Part shown: positions 52,180 through 60,446 of the stretch, piece after piece
Numbering within the stretch: the stretch's first letter is position 1
How the letters are laid out: the number at the start of each line of letters is the position of its first letter
NCBI GenBank assembly: GCA_016792805.1
Contig: JAEUHX010000033.1
Location: forward strand, 1-64,000
Origin: Planctomycetota bacterium
GTDB taxonomy: Bacteria; Planctomycetota; UBA1135; JACQFD01
DNA length: 64,000 bases
Reading direction: 5' to 3'
Translations under genes and position numbers: made by a program
The notes under the pieces: model-generated
What the model saw: the letters and a program-made list of their open reading frames with translations, nothing else
The model's database searches: none
Told to the model about the DNA's origin: nothing

Positions 52180-55158
52180 ATGAAGTCTCGAGTTTCGTAC
52201 CTGCTCCTTCTTGTGCCGGCGGCGCTGCTGTTCGCCCCGGCGGCCCTTGCTCAGCAGACCCTCTTTCAGTCGTCCGGCAGCGGAAGCGGTGGCAACTTCG
52301 GCGCGTCGGTCACGATCATCGGCGACGTGAATGGCGACAACCGCGACGACTTCGCGGTGGGGCTGCCTTCCGATGACCAAGCCGGCCTCGACGCCGGCCG
52401 CGTGCATGTGCGCTCCGGCGTTGACGGCTCGCTCCTCTACACCGTTGCCGGCTCCGCAGCCGGCGACCAGTTTGGCTTTTCTGTTGCGTCCTTCGGCGGC
52501 GACTTGAACAGCGATGGCATATTTGACTTCGCGGTCGGCGCCCCCACGGCGGACCCGGGCGGCCTCAGCAACGCTGGCCAAGTCCGCGTGCTCTCGGGCG
52601 CGAACGGCTCGACGATTGCCACTTTTAATGGCGCTGCGGCCGGCGACCGCTTCGGCTATTCGGTCGCTTCCGCGGGAAGCTACCTCGGTGCCTACCGCAT
52701 GGTCGTCGGCGCCCCCTACCGCGACCACGGCGCCGCCGCGAACTCCGGAAGCGCCTATGTGTATTTTGCGACCGGCGGATTCTTGAATGAATACAGCGGG
52801 TCCCAATCGAACGAGCACCTCGGCTGGTCCGTCGCCGGCGGCGAAGACGTGAACGCCGACGGGAAGCCCGACATCGTCGTGGGCGCCCCCGACTGGGACG
52901 ACACCGCCGGCGGCCTCACCGACTGCGGCCGCGTGCGCGTCTACAGCGCCGTGTCGAGCTTCGTTACGCATCAGACGCAGACCGGCGGCGGCAGCAACCA
53001 TCGCATGGGCGCTGGCGTCGCGATGCTGAAGAAGTGGGATGCGGACACCAATGCCGACTTCGCCGTCGGCATGCCGGGCGCCCCCTTCGGCGGCACGAGT
53101 TCCGGTGGCGTCTACGTCTTCTCCGGCGCAGGCGGCGCCATCCTCGACACGCTCACGGCGTTCGCATCCAATGACCACGCGGGCAGCGCCATCGCATCGC
53201 TGGGCGATATCAATAATGACGGCCGCACCGACCTCATCGTCGGCATGCCCGACGCCGACCCCCTCAGCATCAACGAGGCCGGCAGCGCGAAGGTCTTCTC
53301 CGGCATGACGGCCGGTGTCCTGTATACGATCACGGGCGGCAGCACCGGCGCACACCTCGGTGCCGCAGTCGGCGGAGGAGGCGATATCAATAATGACAAT
53401 CGCCCCGATTTTGTGATCGGCGCCCCCGACACGCAGCTGAACGGCCCTTTCACAGGTCAGGTCGTTGTGCGCTCGGGTCTGAACGGCACGCTGATCCACA
53501 CGGTGTGGGGCCCCATGCAGGGCGACAACGCCGGACGCTGCGTCGCGAACGTGGGCGATGTGAACGGCGACGGCAAGGACGATTGGGCGGTCGGAATCCC
53601 CTACTACGACACTTACAGCCCGCCTCCCTTTCCGCTTTTTGTGCTGGATTCCGGAAGAGTTGAAATCCACTCGGGCGCGAACGGCAGCCTGATCCGAAGC
53701 CACAGCGATCTCACGGCCGGCGGCCTCTTCGGCTATTCGGTCGCAGGCATCGGAGATGTGAATAATGACGGCCGCCCTGACTACGCCATCGGCCAGCCGA
53801 AGATGGAAGTGACGACTGCGGCTCCTGGCGAAGTGTTTATTTATTCAGGTCTGACGGGCACGCTCCTCGCAAACCACACGGGCCCCCAGAACGGCGACCG
53901 CTTCGGATTCGCAGTGTCGGGCTGCGGCGACGTGAACGCCAACGGCGAGATCGACGTGCTGGTCGGCCTCCCCACCTGGGACAACGGCGGGCTCGTCGAT
54001 GCGGGCCGCGTCGAGGCGCGCAACGCCATCTCGGGCACCATCTCCCTCAGCCGCTCCGGCCTCGAGACCGGCGCGCAGCTTGGCTACTCGGTTGCGGGCC
54101 TTTTCGGCGATGTCACCAATGATGTGGTGCCGCAGGTCGATGTTGTGGTAGGCGCCCCCTTCCACGACAACGGCGTGAGCAACCGTGGCCGCGTTTATGT
54201 GCTCTCCCAGCCGTCGAATATCGTGTACACCCTTGACGGCGTGAACTCGGGCGACCTGCTCGGCTACTCCGTGGCCGGCATCGGAGATGTGAACTTCGAT
54301 GGAAAGGTGGATTTCGCGGCGGGCTCCCCCGGTGCGGAGGGTCTCTTCATCAGCGATGGCGGAATTGTGCGCGCCTACAGCGGAGCGAACGGCGCCCAGC
54401 TCTGGAGCTACCTCGGCCTCACGAACGAACACGTCGGCACGTCGCTCGCGAAGCTCGGTGACCTCGACAAGGATGGCGCCGCGGAGATCGCCGTCGGCGG
54501 GAATCGTTACTCTTTCATCCTTCCGACGGGCCCCGGCCTCGTCGATGTGGTGTCGGGCCGCTTCGGCTCGCGCAACCTCCGCCTCGACGGCGACTCGACG
54601 GGCGACGGCTTCGGTCAGAGCGTTGCGGGCCTCGGCGACCTCACGGGCGACGGGATCGGTGAGCTTCTCGTCGGCGCGCCCTACTCCAGCATCGTCACTC
54701 CGCAGGGCGGCATGGCGCGCGTCTACGACATGCACCCGCTCGGATGGGCGCAGTACGGCACCGGCACCCCCGGCTGCGATGGAACGACCTCGCTGAATAC
54801 CAATGGCCCCGCAAGCATCGGCAATTCGGCCTTCCGCTTCCATAGCGCCAATGCTCCCGCCACCTCGCTTGGATTGTTGGTGATCACCGACGTCCAGGAC
54901 CTCGCGGGCACGGATCTGTTCGCAGTGGGAATCCTGCTGCATGTGGGTTTCGGCGGTGCGACGGAAGTGTACACTCTCGACATGCCGACGGACGCCCTCG
55001 GGTACTCGGCGGCGAATGCACCGATCCCGAACGCTCCCGCGCTCGTCGGCAAGAAGTACTACGCGCAGTCGATCTGGCTCTGGTCGGCCGCGGAGTGCAC
55101 GCTGCTCCCGTACAATTTGAGCAGCTCGGTCGGCGCGGAGATCACGATCCAGAATTGA
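52180..55158 (+). CDS. Large secreted FG-GAP repeat protein, paralogue of the upstream gene
   Basis: 992 residues. Signal peptide 1-25 (ends ALAQ). Repeated units such as GASVTIIGDVNGDNRDDFAVG, FGYSVAGIGDVNNDGRPDYAIG and LGYSVAGIGDVNFDGKVDFAAG (each about 60-65 residues apart) are FG-GAP blades with DxNxDGxxD calcium loops. The last 140 residues are the shared terminal domain: YGTGTPGC, SLGLLVITDVQDLAG, ATEVYTLDMPTDA, LVGKKYYAQSIWLW. No catalytic site is seen. Codons are biased more strongly to G/C than in the paralogue, which may mean higher expression. The inverted repeat at 55181-55220 lies just downstream. Confidence 0.87.
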   Translation: MKSRVSYLLLLVPAALLFAPAALAQQTLFQSSGSGSGGNFGASVTIIGDVNGDNRDDFAVGLPSDDQAGLDAGRVHVRSGVDGSLLYTVAGSAAGDQFGFSVASFGGDLNSDGIFDFAVGAPTADPGGLSNAGQVRVLSGANGSTIATFNGAAAGDRFGYSVASAGSYLGAYRMVVGAPYRDHGAAANSGSAYVYFATGGFLNEYSGSQSNEHLGWSVAGGEDVNADGKPDIVVGAPDWDDTAGGLTDCGRVRVYSAVSSFVTHQTQTGGGSNHRMGAGVAMLKKWDADTNADFAVGMPGAPFGGTSSGGVYVFSGAGGAILDTLTAFASNDHAGSAIASLGDINNDGRTDLIVGMPDADPLSINEAGSAKVFSGMTAGVLYTITGGSTGAHLGAAVGGGGDINNDNRPDFVIGAPDTQLNGPFTGQVVVRSGLNGTLIHTVWGPMQGDNAGRCVANVGDVNGDGKDDWAVGIPYYDTYSPPPFPLFVLDSGRVEIHSGANGSLIRSHSDLTAGGLFGYSVAGIGDVNNDGRPDYAIGQPKMEVTTAAPGEVFIYSGLTGTLLANHTGPQNGDRFGFAVSGCGDVNANGEIDVLVGLPTWDNGGLVDAGRVEARNAISGTISLSRSGLETGAQLGYSVAGLFGDVTNDVVPQVDVVVGAPFHDNGVSNRGRVYVLSQPSNIVYTLDGVNSGDLLGYSVAGIGDVNFDGKVDFAAGSPGAEGLFISDGGIVRAYSGANGAQLWSYLGLTNEHVGTSLAKLGDLDKDGAAEIAVGGNRYSFILPTGPGLVDVVSGRFGSRNLRLDGDSTGDGFGQSVAGLGDLTGDGIGELLVGAPYSSIVTPQGGMARVYDMHPLGWAQYGTGTPGCDGTTSLNTNGPASIGNSAFRFHSANAPATSLGLLVITDVQDLAGTDLFAVGILLHVGFGGATEVYTLDMPTDALGYSAANAPIPNAPALVGKKYYAQSIWLWSAAECTLLPYNLSSSVGAEITIQN

Positions 55159-55180
55159 TCTCCTGAGGTTCGGCTCTCTG

Positions 55181-55220
55181 GGCCGCAGATCCGATGGCAT
55201 CCGCCAGCGGGTCTGCGGCC
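55181..55220 (+). terminator. Hairpin downstream of FG-GAP gene
   Basis: GGCCGCAGATCC (55181-55192) pairs with GGGTCTGCGGCC (55209-55220), one G-T pair, 16-base loop, starting 23 bp after the stop. No long T-run follows (TGCTTCATG). Likely a transcript end. Confidence 0.45.
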
Positions 55221-55604
55221 TGCTTCATGAATGGGAGCCGAGTGTTCTGCCTCCTTTGTCTCTGGAATCGTCTTCCGAGAATCCGTCGCTCCGAGCGGAG
55301 ACGGCAACTCCTCGACGCAGCAACATGTGGCTCCCCGTGGCTCCCGCGTGAGCAGTCACTGGCGCCACTGGGTGTTACGCAGCGGTCCACATATGGGAAG
55401 AAACCGGTCGCGACATTCCGGCCCTGGTGCCGGCATGAGACTTGCCGCAGGGAGACCATGCAGAGCCGACGCGCGAGTTCGCTCTCACATCCGTAGCGGC
55501 GGGCTTCGGCGCGGATGTTTTTTGTAATTCTCGCGTTCTTGCTCCTGCTCCGCGTTTCGCATGTGAGACGTAACGCGAGCCGCTTCCATATACCGGAGAA
55601 TCCC
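55221..55604. other. Gene-free stretch before the small secreted protein
   Basis: 384 bp (part of a 446-bp gap from 55159). I see no gene, repeat or RNA, apart from the hairpin listed separately and the ribosome-binding site GGAGAA at 55594-55599 serving the gene at 55605. The open frames are short and atypical. Confidence 0.6.
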
Positions 55605-56438
55605 ATGTTCACGAGCCATTGTGTCGTCGTCCGATCTCTCGCCCTGGCTGCCTCGTTCCTCGTCTGCACCGACCTACTCCATGGAACGAGTGTCGCCCAG
55701 GTGAGTGCAACAGGGGCAGTCCAGCTGACTGCCAATCTCACGCAGACAGCCGGAATTCCGGGAACCATACACTTTTCTTCCGTGCAGAGTAATTTCAAGT
55801 CGCTAATGGCCGAAGCAGACCAGAAGAACTTCGCGTACGATATGAAGCAGAACCCACCCGACAACTTGACTGCGACGTCTGGCACCGCCACTGCATCGGC
55901 GATATACAGTTTGACCAACACCAGTACCGTCCTTAACTGGAGTCTTACTGTCAGTTCAGCCATCGGAGTTCCTCCCGCAGGTTCTTACATTCACGCGCAT
56001 GCGAAGAACAAGGCGTCGATTTATGTGCGAGTCAAGAATGACGGGAGCCGGCCCGGAGCTTTTAAGATTCAATGGGTCGGGAGCGCTGGTTTGTCAATCT
56101 CCGGGGCCCCAAGTGACGGCTACGCAAAGGGTTGGCTCGATGCCAATTTCTTCGTAACCTCCTTCGCTCAGGATGGAAGTGGCAGCAAGAGCGCTAGCTG
56201 GGATAAGGAACGTATTCATACCGTGGCCGCCAACCAAGAACTTACGTTCTCCCTCATCGGCTTCGCTCTCGAAATCGATCTCGCGGACCAAGCGCCGGCG
56301 ATCGCGTCCGCGCGGCCCGAACACAGCCGCGAAGGGCGACTTCTCCAGGGATCTTCTGCGAGTGCCTGCATTCTTCCTCGGCGTGAAGAGGATCTCCTTT
56401 TGTATCGTCCAAGGCGGCGATCGTCGACGGCGGCTTAA
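55605..56438 (+). CDS. Small secreted protein with altered C-terminus
   Basis: 277 residues from the ATG at 55605, preceded by GGAGAA at a good distance and giving a signal peptide (1-31, ending SVAQ). The mature part up to about residue 225 is polar beta-type sequence rich in Thr/Ser/Asn (ATATSGTATAS-like stretches); no family is recognised. The last about 55 residues change to Arg/Ala/Ser-rich sequence unlike the rest, and the stop codon is supplied by the foldback element beginning at 56434. The original 3' end was probably lost by rearrangement or frameshift. Confidence 0.6.
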   Translation: MFTSHCVVVRSLALAASFLVCTDLLHGTSVAQVSATGAVQLTANLTQTAGIPGTIHFSSVQSNFKSLMAEADQKNFAYDMKQNPPDNLTATSGTATASAIYSLTNTSTVLNWSLTVSSAIGVPPAGSYIHAHAKNKASIYVRVKNDGSRPGAFKIQWVGSAGLSISGAPSDGYAKGWLDANFFVTSFAQDGSGSKSASWDKERIHTVAANQELTFSLIGFALEIDLADQAPAIASARPEHSREGRLLQGSSASACILPRREEDLLLYRPRRRSSTAA

Positions 56439-56604
56439 CAGCCCGTGGCAAAAGTCATCCGAGCTGCGCACGCGGGCTTTTTGGCGGTCTCATCGTCGGA
56501 CCGCCTCGCCGTAACTCCTCGGCCACGCCTGCGGTGGTCCTCCTCGATCTCGCCAAAAATCCTCGTGCTCGCTTTGCGGAGCACTTCTGCCACAGGCAGT
56601 TAAG
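56434..56604 (+). repeat. Foldback (MITE-like) element, copy 2
   Basis: 171 bp with terminal inverted repeats CTTAACAGCCCGTGGCAAAAGT (56434-56455) and complement CTTAACTGCCTGTGGCAGAAGT (56604-56583), three mismatches. The middle matches copy 1 at 10882-11042 and folds on itself the same way. Its left end supplies the TAA of the upstream gene. Confidence 0.87.
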
Positions 56605-56830
56605 ATCCTGGAGCGTGTTGCTGAGTCCCTGATCGAGGGCCGAAAGGCGAACCTGCGTCGCTTGAAGTTCGGCGCGGGCCTTGAGGACGTTTCAAAAGTG
56701 CTCGATGGCGAAGCCGGTTTCCCTGGGGCCGCAAAGGCGGCCCCGTGCCGCGCGACACCCGACGCACCTGCGATGGGACAGCCCGCGTGTCGGCTCCCCG
56801 CCCTGCGACTCCGCGAGCCCGAAGGGGCTT
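56605..56830 (+). pseudogene. Possible gene fragment after the foldback element
   Basis: Directly after the element one plus-strand frame reads KILERVAESLIEGRKANLRR and LKFGAGLEDVSKVLDGEAG, looks like ordinary helical protein, then turns into Pro/Ala-rich sequence and stops at TGA (about 56830). It has no start codon. It may be the tail of a gene interrupted by the element. The rest of 56831-56942 shows nothing. Confidence 0.3.
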
Positions 56831-56942
56831 GAGCAAGGAGATGGGAGCACCCTTGCGCGATTCACATGGATAGGCATACAGTGTCCTGCGACGACCGCAG
56901 ACTGCGTCGTTCCACCGTTCCCGATGCCCCCTTGAGGCTCCC

Positions 56943-57650
56943 ATGTCGACTGCGTCCCAGCCTGAATCGTGTGCGCACCCGAATCCCAACTCCGTCGGCC
57001 TTACTGTGGCCGATGCAAAGAAGTCGATCGCTTTTTATTGTGAGAAGCTCGGATTCACACTTCGGGAGTGCTTCCCCAACGCCGAGGCGCCGGTCTGGGC
57101 GAGCCTCGTGATGGACAACCAGTCGATCATGTTCGGGCAGGCCATGGGGCCCGAATCTTCTTGTGAAGGAAGCGGGATGAACCCGAAAGCCATGGAGTTC
57201 TGGCGCAAGTCGATGCAACAATTCGCGACAGCGCCCCACGGCGTCGGCGTGAATCTCTACATCATGGTTCCCGATATCGACGCCTACGCGAAGAAGATCA
57301 CGGCGAACGGCGCGAAGATCACACTGGAGCCGACGACCCAGTTCTATGGCCTGCGCGATCTCGTCCTGGTCGATCCCGACGGCTACACGCTCACGTTCTA
57401 TACGCCCGTGGCGATGGCGAGCTGCCAGTCGTGCGCCATGCCACTCACCGATGCGACCCCGGGCCAGATGTACTGTCAGTATTGCTTCGATGAGAAGGCG
57501 GGACAGCTGCGCCCCTATGAAGTCATCTTCGAGGGCACTGTTTCGGGCTACTTCATGGGAATGCACAAGATGGCTCGCCCCGAGGCCGAGAAGGCGGCGC
57601 GCGAGCACTTGGCGAAGCAGCCCGCGTGGAAAGTGCGCGCCGGAAAGTAA
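56943..57650 (+). CDS. VOC/glyoxalase-fold protein with C-terminal zinc ribbon
   Basis: 235 residues. The N-terminal 155 residues form one VOC module (SVGLTVADAKKSIAFYCEKLG; IMVPDIDAYAKKI; LRDLVLVDPDGYTLTFY), the fold of glyoxalases, dioxygenases and resistance proteins; only part of the usual metal ligands is evident. Residues 158-205 are a zinc-ribbon (CQSCAMPL ... YCQYCFDEKAGQL), a domain normally seen alone or on small regulators. The combination is uncommon in my experience. Substrate unknown. The gene stands alone between a decayed region and convergent CNNM gene. Confidence 0.78.
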   Translation: MSTASQPESCAHPNPNSVGLTVADAKKSIAFYCEKLGFTLRECFPNAEAPVWASLVMDNQSIMFGQAMGPESSCEGSGMNPKAMEFWRKSMQQFATAPHGVGVNLYIMVPDIDAYAKKITANGAKITLEPTTQFYGLRDLVLVDPDGYTLTFYTPVAMASCQSCAMPLTDATPGQMYCQYCFDEKAGQLRPYEVIFEGTVSGYFMGMHKMARPEAEKAAREHLAKQPAWKVRAGK

Positions 57651-57654
57651 GTTC

Positions 57655-59037
57655 TCAGTTCTGTGTGGGCGCTCCCGCGTCGTGCTTCGGCGCGGGAGTG
57701 CACCAAACGCGCCCGACTTGGGTGCCCGCAATGGAGTCGACCTCGAACTCCACGCCATCAATCGGGATTTTCTCGTGGGCCTCAGGAAGGCGGCCGAGGT
57801 GTCGCATGAGGAGGCCGCCGACGGTCACGGCACGCTCCTGGAACTCGTGGTCGAGCGCCTCCTGGAGCTCGAGCACGCGCGTCGAGCCATGCACCACAAA
57901 TCGGCCGTGCTCATCCTGGGGAAGCGGAGCTTTCGGCGCGTCGTGTTCGTCGAGCACTTCGCCCAGCACGACCTCGGCGGCGTCTTCGAGAGTGACAATT
58001 CCAACAAAACCGCCAAACTCATCCGTCACGAGCGCAAGGCGCGTGCGCTTGCGCCGCAGCGCCGCGACGAGGTCGGGAATCGGCGTATCGACCGTGACCC
58101 AGAGCGGCACGCGCAGGATCTTCGCCAGATCGAGCTCCTCGGGGCGCTGCCGCAACAAATCCTTGATATGTAAAACTCCCACAATTCGGTCGCGATCGCC
58201 TCGGTAGACCGGCACACGGCTGTGCCGCAGCTTGGCGGCCTCCCGAAGAAGCTCGGCGGGCGGAAGATTCGCATCGAGCAGGTCGGCATCGCGGCGATGC
58301 ACCATCACCTGCCGCACGAGCGTGCTCGGGAAACGCAGCGCGCGCCGAACGACGCTCGCCTCGTCCTCCTCGAAGACGCCCGACTTCTCCGCCTGCTCCA
58401 CCACGTGGCGAAGCTCATCGGGCGTGATCGAGTGGTGCGAAGCCGCTGGAATTCTTGCAAGTCGCAACAAAAGCCCTGTGAGGCCGTTGAGCATCGAGAC
58501 AAGCGGCGAGAGAAGCCACATCGTCGCCTGGAGCGGACGCAACACAATAATCGCGGACCGCTCCGGATATCGCAGCGCAATGGTCTTGGGGAATTGTTCA
58601 CCGAGCACGACTGTGGCCGTCGTCAGTGCGAAAAGTGCAATTCCCGTGGCGAGGGCGTGCGCCACGACGGAGCGCCCCCATTCGGGGACGAAGTCGAGGA
58701 GCTTCACGAGCTCGTGGGCGAGGACCGGCTCGCCAACCCAGCCGAGGCCGAGGCTCGCCAGCGTGATTCCGACCTGCGTGCAGGCGATGTAGCGGTCGAG
58801 GTCGGCCAGCACGACCTGCAGCGCGCGTGCGCTGCGGTTGCCCTTCTCGGCGAGCTGCGCCACGCGGGAGCGCCGCGCCGCCACGAGGGCGAATTCCGCG
58901 ACGACAAAGAACGCGTTGATCAGCAGCAGCCCAAAGGTCAGCGCAATGCCCGAGCCGGCGCCGATGCCGGTAGCGGGAGCAGATGTCGTGGCGTCGACGA
59001 CAGGGCCGGCGGCCGCGAAGACCGATGCGGGTTCCAT
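57655..59037 (-). CDS. CNNM/CorC-family transporter-like protein (hemolysin-related)
   Basis: 460 residues from the ATG at 59037. A DUF21 membrane domain (about 30-205, with FFVVAEFALVAARRSRVAQLAEKG and TQVGITLASLGLGWVGEP) is followed by a CBS pair (about 220-345: VMVHRRDADLLD, SRVPVYRGDRDRIVGVLHIKDLL, LALVTDEFGGFVGIVTLEDA) and the CorC/HlyC FAD-like terminal domain. Such proteins are thought to export Mg2+ or Co2+. It lies 26 bp downstream of the zincin-like lipoprotein gene and is the last gene of the Lon run. Confidence 0.88.
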   Translation of the reverse strand: MEPASVFAAAGPVVDATTSAPATGIGAGSGIALTFGLLLINAFFVVAEFALVAARRSRVAQLAEKGNRSARALQVVLADLDRYIACTQVGITLASLGLGWVGEPVLAHELVKLLDFVPEWGRSVVAHALATGIALFALTTATVVLGEQFPKTIALRYPERSAIIVLRPLQATMWLLSPLVSMLNGLTGLLLRLARIPAASHHSITPDELRHVVEQAEKSGVFEEDEASVVRRALRFPSTLVRQVMVHRRDADLLDANLPPAELLREAAKLRHSRVPVYRGDRDRIVGVLHIKDLLRQRPEELDLAKILRVPLWVTVDTPIPDLVAALRRKRTRLALVTDEFGGFVGIVTLEDAAEVVLGEVLDEHDAPKAPLPQDEHGRFVVHGSTRVLELQEALDHEFQERAVTVGGLLMRHLGRLPEAHEKIPIDGVEFEVDSIAGTQVGRVWCTPAPKHDAGAPTQN

Positions 59038-59063
59038 GGGGCGGCGCCATTGTGGCGCGCCCG

Positions 59064-60446
59064 CTAGCGGATCCCGCGGGCTCTCTCCGATCGGGCGTCG
59101 GACTCGAGGGTGAACCCGTCGATGCGAAACGCTCCGCCGACGGCGCTGAGCCCGAGTGCGCCCGCCGTGGGCGCCTCCGCCGGCAGCACGAACTCCCCCT
59201 GGGAGCCGTCGATGTCGACCACGAGGGTGCGCCCCAACCGTTCCACGCGAAGGGCGCGCTCGGTTCCGATCCGGAAGGCTGCCGCCGAGCCAAGGTCGAG
59301 CTCGACGCCGTGCTGAGGAGCATTCCGATCGTCGACGAGCTCGAGCGCCACGCGGCCCGACGCAGGAATCGTGAGCCGAATCCCGCCGCCGGCCTCGGCG
59401 CGCCCCCATTCGAGCCGAAGCTCGGGCGCAGCGCCGCCGAGGCAGCGCGCGCGCCACGACGCAACAAATCCTTGGTGAGTCAGCTCCGCCTCACCGAACC
59501 AGAATGCCACAGTTCCGGGAATAGGTGACAGGAGGATCCCGCCGCCTCGAAGCGGCGTCACGTCGCGTCCCGCCGCCCAGGGGCCGCGGAGGAGCGCAGC
59601 ACGCTCCTGCTCGACGGCCGTTGCGTTCGCGTCGGCGTCGCCGAAAGTCCTCACAAAAACTCGATTGGATTCCTCGCCTCGTGCGATCGCTCGAAGCCAG
59701 GCAATCACCGCCGCCTCGCCCTGGCGGCGCGCCAGCGTTCGCATCCAGAGCCATGCCTGCGCCGTGGCCAGTCGCGGCGACGGTGTCGCGCGCGGCGCAA
59801 TCTGGATCAGCGCCTCAAGCGGCTCCACCGGCGAGCCGATCCCGCCGCGGAGCGCCCCCGCCGATTCCCACAAAAAGCCCTGAAGCGCCCCAGCCGGCGC
59901 ATCTCGCCCCGCGAGCACGCGCTCGGCGATCCACTCGGCAAAGCCCTCGTGGAGCGCCGCGGGAATACGGCTCTCCGGATCGAGCCGCTCAAAGGCCGCA
60001 AGGTGGGCCGCTTCGTGAACCAGCGTCGCGGCGGTCGACGAGAAAAGTGGAATCTCCTTCCAAATCTCCGCCTGGCTGTCGGCTTCCTCCCGGGGCAAGG
60101 CGAGCTCCGCCCTCAGCGAGCCGCGGTGGGCCCGAGCAGGTAACAAAAAATCGGCAACGTCGGGCGCAACGCTTCGCCCTCGCGACGCGCGGTCGAGCTC
60201 CGAGGCTTCGAGATGGACCTGCAGCGGCTGACTCCCCTTCCCGAGCAGCAGCGCGAGATCCCGATCCGCGGCGCGCAGCGTCTCGCACACCTGATCGAGC
60301 AGCTCCCGGCGGCGAAGATTGGTGATCAATGAAAACGAGCCGACTTCTAGCGAATGCCACCCCCTGGGCACCGCCTCCTCGGGTCTCGTCGCGCGGCAGG
60401 CCGCGACCCCGAGCGCAAGCGCGAGGATCGCGGCGCCTCGCCTCAT
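59064..60446 (-). CDS. Lipoprotein with zincin (peptidase-MA-like, DUF1570-type) domain
   Basis: 460 residues. Lipobox VAAC (Cys17). The zinc motif HEAAH lies at 144-148, followed by LHEGFAEWIAE (165-175), whose Glu is the likely third ligand, so all catalytic elements are present. The C-terminal 150 residues form a beta-sandwich (about 300-450, GIRLTIPASGRVALELVDD). Such proteins are frequent in planctomycetes and presumed secreted or membrane-tethered proteases. The start overlaps the lon stop (ATGA). Substrate unknown. Confidence 0.75.
   Translation of the reverse strand: MRRGAAILALALGVAACRATRPEEAVPRGWHSLEVGSFSLITNLRRRELLDQVCETLRAADRDLALLLGKGSQPLQVHLEASELDRASRGRSVAPDVADFLLPARAHRGSLRAELALPREEADSQAEIWKEIPLFSSTAATLVHEAAHLAAFERLDPESRIPAALHEGFAEWIAERVLAGRDAPAGALQGFLWESAGALRGGIGSPVEPLEALIQIAPRATPSPRLATAQAWLWMRTLARRQGEAAVIAWLRAIARGEESNRVFVRTFGDADANATAVEQERAALLRGPWAAGRDVTPLRGGGILLSPIPGTVAFWFGEAELTHQGFVASWRARCLGGAAPELRLEWGRAEAGGGIRLTIPASGRVALELVDDRNAPQHGVELDLGSAAAFRIGTERALRVERLGRTLVVDIDGSQGEFVLPAEAPTAGALGLSAVGGAFRIDGFTLESDARSERARGIR

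Noticed and set aside
51700..55200. Very long open frames antisense to the FG-GAP genes (600 or more codons)
   Set aside because: They mirror the repeated GAY/GGC-rich codons of the sense genes and lack domain logic or signal sequences; high GC gives long antisense frames.
59038..59457. N-terminal extension of the CNNM-type protein
   Set aside because: The extra codons run through the upstream lipoprotein gene in another frame and are Arg-rich; the ATG at 59037 starts just before the membrane domain.
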